64,000 nucleotides of DNA from contig JAFIGX010000022.1 of NCBI GenBank assembly GCA_017849455.1, forward strand, positions 682,001-746,000. Reading direction: 5' to 3'. Source of the DNA: Pseudobacter sp. (GTDB lineage: Bacteria > Bacteroidota > Bacteroidia > Chitinophagales > Chitinophagaceae). The translations under genes were made by a program, and so were the position numbers. Positions 52,239 to 61,096 of the stretch are shown piece by piece; position 1 is the first letter of the stretch, and every line of letters begins with the position of its first letter. The notes under the pieces were generated by a model, which did not search any database, was not told the origin of the DNA, and saw nothing but the letters and a program-made list of their open reading frames with translations.

Positions 52239-52867
52239 AACTCCGGCCTACCATACCCATCCTGATCATTACCTGCCTTATGCAGATAACAGCGAAAGCG
52301 CAAACAGAGAATGCGGCTATTCGCAAAGGCAACCAATTGTACAAACAGGGGCAATACGAAAAAGCATTGCCCGAATATGAAAAAGCGGCTTCCGATAATC
52401 CTAAAAACCCTGTTACGCATTATAATCTTGGCAGCGTGCAGTTCAGGCGGAATGATTTTGCCACTTCCGAAAAGGAGTTCGATGAAACCATTACCAACAG
52501 TGAAGACCCTGCCCTGAAACAAAAGGCATTTTACAATAAAGGAGTGTCGCTTTCCAAACAAAAGAAATTATTGGAAAGTATAGAAGCCTATAAAACAGCT
52601 TTGAAGATGAATGCTGCGGATGAAGATGCCCGTATCAATCTTCAGAAAGCCCTGGAAGAATTGAGAAAACAGCAGAAGAACAACCAGCAGCAACAGGAGC
52701 AGCAGCAACCCAAACAACAGGAAAAGCCAAAGCCCCAGCAATCGAAGCTCGACAAGAAAAAAATAGAGCAATACCTCAAATCACTCCAGCAGAAAGAGCA
52801 GGAAGTACAGCAGAAAATGCAGCAGAACCGGGCCAGAGCGGCCAGTCAGCCGGATAAGGACTGGTAA
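52235..52867 (+). CDS. batC: TPR-repeat protein with Gln-rich tail (BatC-like)
   Basis: A 210-residue protein with a signal peptide (residues 1-22), about three TPR repeats (QLYKQGQYEKALPEYEKAAS, then VTHYNLGSVQFRRNDF, then KGVSLSKQKKLLESIEAYK) and a Gln/Lys/Pro-rich tail. Its ATG overlaps the batB stop in an ATGA, which decides the start. It is likely a periplasmic partner of BatB. The Gln run is low complexity coded mainly by cag/caa. Confidence 0.85.
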   Translation: MKLRPTIPILIITCLMQITAKAQTENAAIRKGNQLYKQGQYEKALPEYEKAASDNPKNPVTHYNLGSVQFRRNDFATSEKEFDETITNSEDPALKQKAFYNKGVSLSKQKKLLESIEAYKTALKMNAADEDARINLQKALEELRKQQKNNQQQQEQQQPKQQEKPKPQQSKLDKKKIEQYLKSLQQKEQEVQQKMQQNRARAASQPDKDW

Positions 52868-52868
52868 T

Positions 52869-52974
52869 TTGTCTAAACTGGGATGATTGGGAGGCACAGG
52901 ATATATGGGATAAAAGCAAAATTTTCGAATTATCTCATAAATCCCATGTATCCCAATCATCCCAGTTCAGACAA
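52869..52974. repeat. Long imperfect inverted repeat between batC and ispG
   Basis: The 24-base arms (52869-52892 and 52951-52974) match with one mismatch. Inner shorter arms (around gggat) extend the fold, so the whole 106-base element can form one long hairpin. It looks like a dispersed intergenic repeat (REP/MITE type) but only one copy is in this window. It ends directly at the ispG promoter. Confidence 0.6.
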
Positions 52975-52978
52975 TTGT

Positions 52979-52986
52979 TACCTTTG
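52979..52986 (+). promoter_or_regulatory. -7 box (TACCTTTG) of ispG
   Basis: This is an exact TAnnTTTG match, 42 bases before the ATG. The -33 position falls inside the inverted repeat and has no TTG. Confidence 0.5.
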
Positions 52987-53027
52987 CTGCGTGGAATTGA
53001 AACGGTACTCATAAATCAGAACATCAG

Positions 53028-55025
53028 ATGCAGCTCTACTGCGAATCACTCACCGAATATAAACGTATCAGGACCGTAGAAGTAAAGATCGGCGATCTTC
53101 TGCTCGGCAATTATCATCCTATCCGCGTACAGACCATGACCACTACCGATACCATGGATACTATCGCCACCGTGGAGCAAAGTATCCGTTGTATCGAAGC
53201 AGGTGCAGAACTGGTGCGCATCACCGCACCCAGCAAGAAAGAAGCGGAGAATTTACTGAATATCAAAAATGAATTGCGCAAAAGAGGCTACCATACGCCT
53301 TTGGTGGCAGATATTCATTTTACGCCCAATGCAGCCGAGATCGCAGCCAGGATCGTGGAGAAAGTAAGGGTGAACCCCGGTAATTATGTCGACAAGAAAA
53401 AATTCGAGCAGATCGATTATACGGATGCCGAGTATGCGGAAGAGATAGAACGGATCCGCGACCGCTTCACGCCGCTGGTGAAAATCTGCAAAGAGTATGG
53501 CACTGCCATGCGGATCGGCACCAATCACGGCTCCCTCAGTGACAGGATCATGAGCCGCTATGGCGATACCCCGATGGGCATGGTGGAAAGCGCCATGGAA
53601 TTCCTGCGCATCGCCCGTGATAAAGCCTATCACAATATCGTTCTCAGCATGAAGGCCAGCAATCCGCAGGTGATGGTACAGGCTTATCGCCTGCTGGTAC
53701 AAACCATGCAGCAGGAGTTCGAAGCATGTTATCCCTTACATTTAGGCGTAACCGAAGCAGGTGATGGGGAAGACGGCCGTATTAAATCGGCCATCGGTAT
53801 CGGCGCCCTGCTCGAAGACGGCATCGGCGATACCATCCGTGTATCGCTCACCGAAGATCCTGAATTCGAGATCCCGGTATGCCGCGACCTGGTGAAAAGA
53901 TACCAGTTGAACGGAACAAACCATACTGCTGCCGTTCCTGCCATCACCAAAGTTCCTTACAGTCCTTATGAATATGCAAGAAGGGAAAGCTTCCCGGTCG
54001 ACCAGATCGGCGGCAGGCAGGCGCCTGTGGTGATCGCCGACCTGAGCAAGCTGGAAACCATTACCCCTGCCCATCTCCAGAGCATCGGTTACATTTATGA
54101 TGAGCCTACCGATAAGTGGAATATCAGCGATGCTGCGGCAGATTTTGTGTACACCGGCAATCGCCTGATCGATTTCGCCCTGCCCGGTATGCTCAAAGTG
54201 ATCACATCTCCCGGCGCCTGGATGACCGCACCTGACAAGACCAAATATTTTCCTATCTTTTCCGCCAGTGAATACACTGCAGGAAACCATAAAAGCGATC
54301 ACCTGAATTTTGTGATGGTGGATTGTTATAGTGATGGTGGTCCTTCCAACGATCATGCCTACCTGCACCCCATTGCCAATGATCCCACCGTTGTCATCTG
54401 CCTCAGCAGCACCAACCGCAATGCCATGCAGTCCGTACGTAGGATGTTGGTGGAACTGGAGTTGCGCGGCATCAAAAACCCGGTGGTGCTGATCACCGAC
54501 AGCCACCAGCAAACACCCGATGAGCACCTCATCCATTTCGCTACTGAAACCGGCGCCCTGCTGCTGGATGGCCTTGGCGATGGTATTTGCCTGGGTTATG
54601 GGAATGGCGCCCAGATGGAAAATATCAGGGCCAGCGGCCGCACGTATCTCGATGTAAAAGATATTTACCAGTTCACCAACAATACGGCCTTCTCCATCCT
54701 GCAGGCTACCCGCACCAGGATCTCCAAAACGGAATATATCTCCTGCCCTTCCTGTGGCCGCACTTTATTCGACCTGCAGGAAACCACGGCAAAGATCCGT
54801 TCCGTCACCAATCACCTCAAAGGCGTGAAGATCGCCATCATGGGCTGCATCGTGAACGGGCCCGGCGAAATGGCCGATGCCGATTTCGGTTATGTAGGCA
54901 GCGGACCTGGCAAGATCACTTTGTACAAAGGCAAAGAGATCGTGAAACGCAACGTAGACAGCAATATTGCGGTGGAAGAGCTCGTAAACCTCTTAAAGGA
55001 AAATGAGGCATGGGTTGAGCCTTGA
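53028..55025 (+). CDS. ispG: 4-hydroxy-3-methylbut-2-enyl diphosphate synthase, long form
   Basis: A 665-residue IspG of the long Bacteroidota/plant type with an insert between the TIM barrel and the Fe-S domain. The barrel begins VQTMTTTDTMDTIATVEQ and has LVADIHFTPNAA and VRVNPGNY. The C-terminal cluster cysteines are in YISCPSCGRTLFDLQ and AIMGCIVNGPGEMADADFG. It makes HMBPP in the MEP isoprenoid pathway. The start is MQLYCESLTEYKRI; no other methylerythritol gene is in the window. Confidence 0.95.
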   Translation: MQLYCESLTEYKRIRTVEVKIGDLLLGNYHPIRVQTMTTTDTMDTIATVEQSIRCIEAGAELVRITAPSKKEAENLLNIKNELRKRGYHTPLVADIHFTPNAAEIAARIVEKVRVNPGNYVDKKKFEQIDYTDAEYAEEIERIRDRFTPLVKICKEYGTAMRIGTNHGSLSDRIMSRYGDTPMGMVESAMEFLRIARDKAYHNIVLSMKASNPQVMVQAYRLLVQTMQQEFEACYPLHLGVTEAGDGEDGRIKSAIGIGALLEDGIGDTIRVSLTEDPEFEIPVCRDLVKRYQLNGTNHTAAVPAITKVPYSPYEYARRESFPVDQIGGRQAPVVIADLSKLETITPAHLQSIGYIYDEPTDKWNISDAAADFVYTGNRLIDFALPGMLKVITSPGAWMTAPDKTKYFPIFSASEYTAGNHKSDHLNFVMVDCYSDGGPSNDHAYLHPIANDPTVVICLSSTNRNAMQSVRRMLVELELRGIKNPVVLITDSHQQTPDEHLIHFATETGALLLDGLGDGICLGYGNGAQMENIRASGRTYLDVKDIYQFTNNTAFSILQATRTRISKTEYISCPSCGRTLFDLQETTAKIRSVTNHLKGVKIAIMGCIVNGPGEMADADFGYVGSGPGKITLYKGKEIVKRNVDSNIAVEELVNLLKENEAWVEP

Positions 55026-55057
55026 TCCGTTTGTCGTTTGTGCTTGATAGTTAGTCG

Positions 55058-56089
55058 TTAGGTAGCACTGGTGAATTGCCTTAAAAATCTCACATCATTT
55101 TCACTGAAGAGGCGGATATCATTGATGCCGTATTTCAGCATGGCAGGGCGTTCAATGCCCATGCCGAAGGCAAAGCCTGTGTATTTATTGGGATCGATCT
55201 TGCAATTATCCAGCACTTTGGGATGCACCATGCCACAGCCCAGGATCTCGAGCCAGCCGGTACGTTTGCATACGGCACAGCCTTCACCGTGACAGATAAG
55301 ACATTGAATGTCCATTTCAGCACTGGGCTCGGTGAAAGGGAAATAACTGGGGCGGAACCTGATCTTGATGTCCTTTCCATACATTTCCTGTACGAAGAAA
55401 TAGAGCGTCTGCTTCAGGTCGGCGAAGGAAACATTCTCGTCGATATACAGGCCCTCTATCTGGTGGAAGAAACAATGGCTGCGGGCGCTGATGGCCTCAT
55501 TGCGGTACACCCGGCCGGGGCATACGATGCGGATGGGAAGCTGCGACCGCTCCATGGCCCTGATCTGCGTATTGCTGGTGTGCGTGCGCAATACCCAGTC
55601 GGGGTTTTGCTGAATATAAAAAGTATCCTGCATATCGCGGGCAGGATGGTTCTCTGCAATGTTGAGGGCAGTGAAATTATGCCAGTCGTCCTCTATCTCC
55701 GGTCCTTCGGCCACGGAGAAACCGAGGCGGTTGAAAATACTGATCACCTGGTTCAGGAACAGGTTGATGGGATGGCGGGTACCCAGTGTAAGGGGATCGC
55801 CGGGAAGGCTCAGGTCGATAGCCGTTGTTTGCCGATCCGCCGTGCTTTCCAATCGCTCCTTCCAGCTCTCGTATTTGCGTTCGGCCAGTTGCTTGAACTC
55901 ATTCAGGACCTGTCCGAATTCTTTTTTCTGATCAGCCGGCACATTCTTCATTTCAGTGAACAGGTTCTTCACGATCCCTTTGGTACCGAGGAATTTTATC
56001 CGGTAGGCTTCCAGTGAATCGGCTCCATTATTGGCCAGGCTCTCGATCTCCTGCTTATACGCTGCGATCTGTTGTAACAATTGCTCCAT
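55058..56089 (-). CDS. pheS: Phenylalanyl-tRNA synthetase alpha subunit
   Basis: About 343 residues from MEQLLQQIAAYKQEIE. It has the coiled-coil N-terminus, LGTRHPINLFLNQV (motif 1), LLRTHTSNTQIRAME, CPGRVYRNEAISARSHCFFHQIEG (motif 2) and AFGMGIERPAMLKYGINDIR (motif 3). It charges tRNA-Phe with PheT, which is not in this window. The start is set at the fourth residue of the open frame because an exact promoter box (56096-56103) lies across the first ATG. Confidence 0.95.
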   Translation of the reverse strand: MEQLLQQIAAYKQEIESLANNGADSLEAYRIKFLGTKGIVKNLFTEMKNVPADQKKEFGQVLNEFKQLAERKYESWKERLESTADRQTTAIDLSLPGDPLTLGTRHPINLFLNQVISIFNRLGFSVAEGPEIEDDWHNFTALNIAENHPARDMQDTFYIQQNPDWVLRTHTSNTQIRAMERSQLPIRIVCPGRVYRNEAISARSHCFFHQIEGLYIDENVSFADLKQTLYFFVQEMYGKDIKIRFRPSYFPFTEPSAEMDIQCLICHGEGCAVCKRTGWLEILGCGMVHPKVLDNCKIDPNKYTGFAFGMGIERPAMLKYGINDIRLFSENDVRFLRQFTSAT

Positions 56090-56095
56090 ATACGG

Positions 56096-56103
56096 CAAAG
56101 ATA
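56096..56103 (-). promoter_or_regulatory. -7 box (TATCTTTG) of pheS
   Basis: This is an exact TAnnTTTG match 7 bases before the ATG on the minus strand, so the message has almost no leader. Confidence 0.5.
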
Positions 56104-56153
56104 GGAACTCGGCCCCTTTTTGACATATTTGAGTTTCCGATTATCTTGCAGCC

Positions 56154-57290
56154 ATGTCGGATGTATTGCATATCGCTGATTTTCTCGATCCCGTTAACCG
56201 GGCAATGCTTTCTTTGGACGAAGACTATAAGGATGGGCAGATCGGTAAGATCATTGCCGTGTACGAAGAGATCCTGCCCGACCTGGAGCAGGCAGATATT
56301 GTGCTGGTAGGTTGCGGCGAAACGCGCGGGGCGGGCGTCAATATCCATACCACCTCCGCCCCGGATACCATCCGGGCTGAATTTTATCAGCTTTTCTACT
56401 GGCACTCCGATATCCGCATTGCCGATGTTGGTAATATCAAGCGGGGCGCTTCCCTCCATGATACTTATGCGGCCCTGAAAACAGTGGCCGCTGCACTCAG
56501 CAATGCAGGTAAGCTGGTGGTGATCCTGGGCGGCACCCACGACCTTACCCTGGCGCAATACCATGTCTATGCAGACCAGCAGCAGATCATCGAAGCAGTT
56601 TGCGTCGATGCCCTTATCGATCTCGATATCGATTCGCGCCAGCGCGATAAGAATTTCCTGATGGAGATGCTCACCGGCGAGCCCAATTTCATCAGGCATT
56701 ACAATCATATTGGCTTCCAGAGTTATTATGTGCATCCGCGGATGCTCGAGACGATGGACAAACTGCGCTTCGACTGTTTCCGGGTAGGGCATGTGAAAGA
56801 AACGATCGAAGAGATGGAACCTGTGATCCGGAACACGAAGCTGTTCAGCTTCGACCTCTCGGCTATCGCCCATGCCTATGCGCCTTCGAATACCGTTACG
56901 CCCAATGGCTTCACCGGTGAAGAAGCCTGCATCCTGATGCGGTATGCCGGCCTTAGTCCGCATGTGAGCACCGTTGGCCTCTATGGTTATATTCCTGAAA
57001 AGGACAACAACCATCTTACCGCCAGGCAGGTGAGCCAGATGCTCTGGTACCTGTTGGATGGCCGCAGCCGTGGCCGCCGGGAGGCAAGGCTCGAAGAGAA
57101 AGAATCCTTCAATGAATTCAATATCGCATTTGCTGAAGTGGAAACCGTTTTCCTGCAAAGCAAGAAGACCGGCCGCTGGTGGATGCAGTTGCCCGATAAG
57201 CAATTCATTGCCTGTTCGTACAGGGATTACCTCACGGCCAGCAGCAATGAAGTGCCGGAAAGATGGCTGCGGGCACAGGAAAGGAGCTGA
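56154..57290 (+). CDS. Ureohydrolase-family protein (arginase/formimidoylglutamase-like) with altered metal site
   Basis: A 378-residue arginase-fold protein. The canonical metal motifs are only partly kept: GGDHS is GGTHD (126-130, His kept), DAHxD is DALID (152-156, His to Leu), and SxDxDxxDP is SFDLSAI (second Asp to Ser). Thus at least two manganese ligands are missing. It may be an inactive or repurposed relative. It is divergent from pheS, with a 64-base gap. Confidence 0.75.
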   Translation: MSDVLHIADFLDPVNRAMLSLDEDYKDGQIGKIIAVYEEILPDLEQADIVLVGCGETRGAGVNIHTTSAPDTIRAEFYQLFYWHSDIRIADVGNIKRGASLHDTYAALKTVAAALSNAGKLVVILGGTHDLTLAQYHVYADQQQIIEAVCVDALIDLDIDSRQRDKNFLMEMLTGEPNFIRHYNHIGFQSYYVHPRMLETMDKLRFDCFRVGHVKETIEEMEPVIRNTKLFSFDLSAIAHAYAPSNTVTPNGFTGEEACILMRYAGLSPHVSTVGLYGYIPEKDNNHLTARQVSQMLWYLLDGRSRGRREARLEEKESFNEFNIAFAEVETVFLQSKKTGRWWMQLPDKQFIACSYRDYLTASSNEVPERWLRAQERS

Positions 57291-57403
57291 GTATTACAAT
57301 GGTTAACCAGTTGAGAGGTTGATAAGTTGACAAGGAAGACCCTGAATTTCTGAGAGCCACTTGTAAACCTGTTGACTTTTAAACATATCAACATTTATTC
57401 GCC

Positions 57404-58756
57404 ATGAAAATCATCTCCGGGCTTCTGTTGGTAGCATTGCTGGCTGCCTGCTCTTCTCAAAAACTGATCAACCGGCAGGCCAGTCAATCCATCCTGAAAG
57501 ATTCCACGCTTCGGCATGCGCATGTAGGCATCAGTATCTATGATCCCGCCCGGAACAAATTCCTGTACAACCATGATGGCGAGAAGTACTTCGTACCTGC
57601 TTCCAACACCAAGATCGCAACCTGCTATGTGGCCATGAAATACCTGGGCGATAGTTTGCCCGGCATCTACTACGCAGAAAGTGACACTGCCATTCTACTC
57701 ATTCCTGCCGGCGACCCTACTTTGCTGCACCCCGATTTCAAAAAACAACCAGTTATCGACCTTTTGAAACGATCGCACAAGCCGCTTTATATCACCGGCA
57801 GGAACTGGGAAACGCAGGCATTGGGCAACGGATGGAGCTGGGGTGATTATAATGAATACTATATGGCGGAACGCAGTCCGCTCCCCGTTTATGGCAATGT
57901 GGTGAAATGGGTGCAGGAGAACAATACCACCACTTCCAATACCGGCAATGACTTCGATCCTACCCCCAGTATTTATTCCGATCCTGAAGTGAACTGGAAA
58001 GTGCGGTTCACTACCGATACTGCACATAAGAATTTCTATGTGCAACGTAACCGCGATGAGAATGTATTCAATATTTCGCAGGGAACGGAGAAGAAGAAGG
58101 AACAACTGGTGCCTTTCGTTACCCATGGACTGGAAGCTGCCTTGGAGCTGTTGCCGGATACTATCGGCCATTCCATCCAACAGATCGATGACAGGTCATT
58201 CGCCCGGCTTCTGTCGACCACTTTCAACGCCCGGCTGGTGCATTCGCAACCGGTGGATTCCCTGCTTCAGCCCATGATGTATCAAAGCGATAATTTTTTC
58301 GCGGAACAATCCCTGCTCATGGTGGGCCAGGCAAAACTGAATGTGCTTAGCGATAAGAAAATACTTGCCTACCTGCTCAACAATGATCTCCGCCATCTGC
58401 CCCAGCCACCACGCTGGGCCGATGGCAGCGGCCTCAGCCGTTATAATCTCTTCACCCCGCAGGATTTCGTGGCCATTCTCCATAAAATGCAGCAGGAGTT
58501 CGGGATCGAGCGTATCAAACAAATACTCCCTACCGGTGGCAAGGGTACGCTGAACAATTTCTATAAGCAGGACAGCGGCTTTATCTTCGCCAAGACCGGC
58601 ACTCTCTCCGGTGTGGTCGCCCTCAGCGGATTCCTCTATACCCGCCAGAACAGGCTGCTGATCTTTTCGGTGCTGGTCAACAACCATGCAGGCAGTGCCG
58701 TTGACATCCGCAGAAAAGTGGAAAGCTTTCTTACAGGGATCCGAAGGAAATATTGA
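57404..58756 (+). CDS. dacB: D-alanyl-D-alanine carboxypeptidase/endopeptidase (PBP4, S13)
   Basis: A 450-residue exported lipoprotein (lipobox LLAACSS). The S13 active-site motifs are all present: VPASNTKIATCYV (SxxK, about residue 66), GSGLSRYN (SxN) and FAKTGTLSGV (KTG). It trims or hydrolyses peptidoglycan in the periplasm. An imperfect inverted repeat of the same style as the one before ispG is in the gap before it (57308-57395). Confidence 0.9.
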   Translation: MKIISGLLLVALLAACSSQKLINRQASQSILKDSTLRHAHVGISIYDPARNKFLYNHDGEKYFVPASNTKIATCYVAMKYLGDSLPGIYYAESDTAILLIPAGDPTLLHPDFKKQPVIDLLKRSHKPLYITGRNWETQALGNGWSWGDYNEYYMAERSPLPVYGNVVKWVQENNTTTSNTGNDFDPTPSIYSDPEVNWKVRFTTDTAHKNFYVQRNRDENVFNISQGTEKKKEQLVPFVTHGLEAALELLPDTIGHSIQQIDDRSFARLLSTTFNARLVHSQPVDSLLQPMMYQSDNFFAEQSLLMVGQAKLNVLSDKKILAYLLNNDLRHLPQPPRWADGSGLSRYNLFTPQDFVAILHKMQQEFGIERIKQILPTGGKGTLNNFYKQDSGFIFAKTGTLSGVVALSGFLYTRQNRLLIFSVLVNNHAGSAVDIRRKVESFLTGIRRKY

Positions 58757-58935
58757 CCGGGCCCTCACAAAATTTGGCTCCTACCCAACGGTATGGCCTT
58801 CATTTACCGTAATATTTAACAAATAATTTGAAACAGGCAGTGTGTTCGGCAGTTATCGGGTAGATGGTGGCGCCGCCACAAAATAATCTGAACTTTATAT
58901 GCGTTGAACCTTTAGTACTATTAATTTAAGCCTGT

Positions 58936-59478
58936 TTGGCAGGTAGTCTTGCCGATATAGAGTTGATCAGCGGTTGTATCAATAACGACCGCAGGGCCCA
59001 GGAACAGTTGTACAAGCAGTTCTATGGTCCCATGGTATCTATTTGCCTGCGTTATACCCGTAACCAGGAAGATGCAATAGAGGTATTGCACAATGGTTTT
59101 CTGAAAGTGTATAAGAACATTCATACCTATAAGGCAGAGAAGGCGTCACTGTACACCTGGATCCGCACCATCGTTATCAACTCCGCCATCGATTTCATCA
59201 GGCAAAGGGAAAAATTCTATAGCAAGATAGAGCTGGAGAAAGCTGAAGAACCAGCTATCGATGCAGATGCCGTACAACGCATGTCGGCCGGTGAGCTGCT
59301 GCAACTGGTGCAACAACTCTCCCCTGCCACCAAAGCCGTATTCAACCTCTATGTGATGGAAGGGTACAACCATCGTGAAATAGGAAACCTGCTGGGCATC
59401 AGCGAAGGCACCAGTAAATGGCACCTGAGCGAGGCCCGCAGACAATTACAACAACTATTACAAACCTTGCAAGTGTAG
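58936..59478 (+). CDS. ECF-type RNA polymerase sigma factor
   Basis: A 180-residue sigma-70 factor with a TTG start. Region 2 reads EQLYKQFYGPMVSICLRYTR followed by AIEVLHNGFLKVYKNI, and region 4 reads LVQQLSPATKAVFNLYVMEG, then IGNLLGISEGTSKWHLSEAR. A 4-base gap separates it from the next gene, whose N-terminal end faces the cytoplasm. The pair is a common arrangement in this family; the signal is unknown. Confidence 0.9.
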   Translation: MAGSLADIELISGCINNDRRAQEQLYKQFYGPMVSICLRYTRNQEDAIEVLHNGFLKVYKNIHTYKAEKASLYTWIRTIVINSAIDFIRQREKFYSKIELEKAEEPAIDADAVQRMSAGELLQLVQQLSPATKAVFNLYVMEGYNHREIGNLLGISEGTSKWHLSEARRQLQQLLQTLQV

Positions 59479-59482
59479 CGTA

Positions 59483-61096
59483 ATGAACGACAAACTACCA
59501 TACGAGCAACACTTGGCAGACAAACTGCAGCAGCTTCCGCCCCCTGGTGATGTGGACCACCGGTGGGAACAGATGAAGGCATTGCTGGAGAAGGAAATGC
59601 CCCGTGGCGGCGGCTATGGCGGTAATGGAGGAGGAGGAGGCAGCGGGCGTCGCTGGCTCATCAGCCTCATTGCCGGCATCCTGCTCATCGGCACCTGGTT
59701 TGCCAGGGAACAGTTCCAGGCGAAACACCCGCCGGGCCAGAACACTGCTAAAGTTCAGCAACCTGCCAATGGCAGCGTGGGCAATGCTGATCATGCCAAT
59801 GCGCCTGCCGCTGACCATCAAAACACGCCGCGTCTGCCGTCGGATAATCAGCAGGAGAACGGAAGCAAAGACCTTGCATCCGGGAATCCTGCCACCAACC
59901 CGGCAGCCGGTAACGATCTTTCAGCCCCTTCCAATAAAGAAGCAGCAGCCGGTCGACCATCCATTGCCGATGCTTCGGGTACTGACCGCAATAAGCATTC
60001 AAACGAAAAAACAATTGATGATAATAGCTCTACACATTTGAAGATTACCGGTAACCGGAAAATATCAGGCAAAGACCAGACAGCCGCACCTGCATCATCC
60101 AAAGGAAAGGGCAAACACGGAAAAATAAAGCCCGATGATCAGCAAAATAATGATCAGGCAGATAAGCTAACTTATATCAATAACCGAAATAATAATTTTT
60201 CTCTCAACCACCTCCGGGAAGCAGAACTGGAGGCATCGATGGTGTCGGGCGACTGGCCCGACTTCCTGGTTGCAGGCCCTGAACTGTCTCCATCCGATCA
60301 TATCAGAAAGTACTATGCCGATGGTCATGGGCTGCTGAAAGACTGGAACAGCACGGCCAAAGCAGGCAGCGCCAAAGCAAAGACGCAACGCTCGGTCAGA
60401 GAAGGCAGTTTTGCCATCGGGTTCTCTTTACCCATGACCTTCCCGCTGTCCGATCAACAGGCCATGGGATACAACTACAAAGCAGGTCCCAATACAGTCT
60501 CGGATTACCTGCCATCACCCCATGTGCAATACCATTTCAACAGTAAAACATTCCTGCAAACGGAAGTACAGTTACTGTCGCCGCAGTATATCCGTCCCAT
60601 TCTGCTGTATGAAAACAAAAATTTCAGTCCGACCGCCAATGCCTGGCTCATCAATTCCGTCTATGCAAAAAAACTTTACTATTTCAACCTGCCTGTTTCG
60701 ATCTACCATAGTCCTTTACCCAATTTTTATATGGGAACAGGGCTGCAATTCTCTTCACTGATCGGTGGGGTAGCTTTGTATGAAGACAGGAAGATCTACG
60801 GATCGCAGGAAACCATCACCGGCGAACGGTATGCAAGGTTCAGGAATGATTCGCTCTCGCGGATGATGAATGCCGCTGAAATGAGACTGCTGCTGGATGT
60901 GAATTATTACTGGAACCGCTTCACGGTAGGGTTGCGATACAACCAGGCATTCAACAACTATATCGCCTTCCAGCTCACGAGCACTTCCCGCTATACCTAT
61001 GATAAGAACAAGGCGCTGCTATTTTACCTGCGGTACAATCTGTGGGAAGACCTGAAGCGGAAGAACAACCGCAAACCGATGTTAACGCTTAAATAA
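59483..61096 (+). CDS. Sigma-factor-linked protein with cytoplasmic end, membrane helix and outer-membrane barrel domain
   Basis: A 537-residue protein. Residues 1-55 are cytoplasmic and Gly-rich (anti-sigma-like position), 57-75 form one membrane helix (RRWLISLIAGILLIGTWF), about 80-230 are a long polar low-complexity linker (Asn/Gln/Lys/Pro/Ala-rich), and about 290-537 look like an outer-membrane beta-barrel (GSFAIGFSLPMTFPL; LLLDVNYYWNRFTVGLRY). One polypeptide that touches both membranes could carry a signal to the sigma factor. The last 15 bases overlap the convergent mutL gene. The barrel call is by pattern only. Confidence 0.78.
   Translation: MNDKLPYEQHLADKLQQLPPPGDVDHRWEQMKALLEKEMPRGGGYGGNGGGGGSGRRWLISLIAGILLIGTWFAREQFQAKHPPGQNTAKVQQPANGSVGNADHANAPAADHQNTPRLPSDNQQENGSKDLASGNPATNPAAGNDLSAPSNKEAAAGRPSIADASGTDRNKHSNEKTIDDNSSTHLKITGNRKISGKDQTAAPASSKGKGKHGKIKPDDQQNNDQADKLTYINNRNNNFSLNHLREAELEASMVSGDWPDFLVAGPELSPSDHIRKYYADGHGLLKDWNSTAKAGSAKAKTQRSVREGSFAIGFSLPMTFPLSDQQAMGYNYKAGPNTVSDYLPSPHVQYHFNSKTFLQTEVQLLSPQYIRPILLYENKNFSPTANAWLINSVYAKKLYYFNLPVSIYHSPLPNFYMGTGLQFSSLIGGVALYEDRKIYGSQETITGERYARFRNDSLSRMMNAAEMRLLLDVNYYWNRFTVGLRYNQAFNNYIAFQLTSTSRYTYDKNKALLFYLRYNLWEDLKRKNNRKPMLTLK

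Noticed and set aside
52676..52760. Gln-coding run as a repeat element
   Set aside because: It is low-complexity coding sequence in the BatC-like tail with no fixed repeat unit.
56055..57203. Minus-strand open frame of over 380 codons overlapping the ureohydrolase gene
   Set aside because: The plus-strand frame shows the arginase fold motifs; the opposite frame does not and also overlaps pheS.
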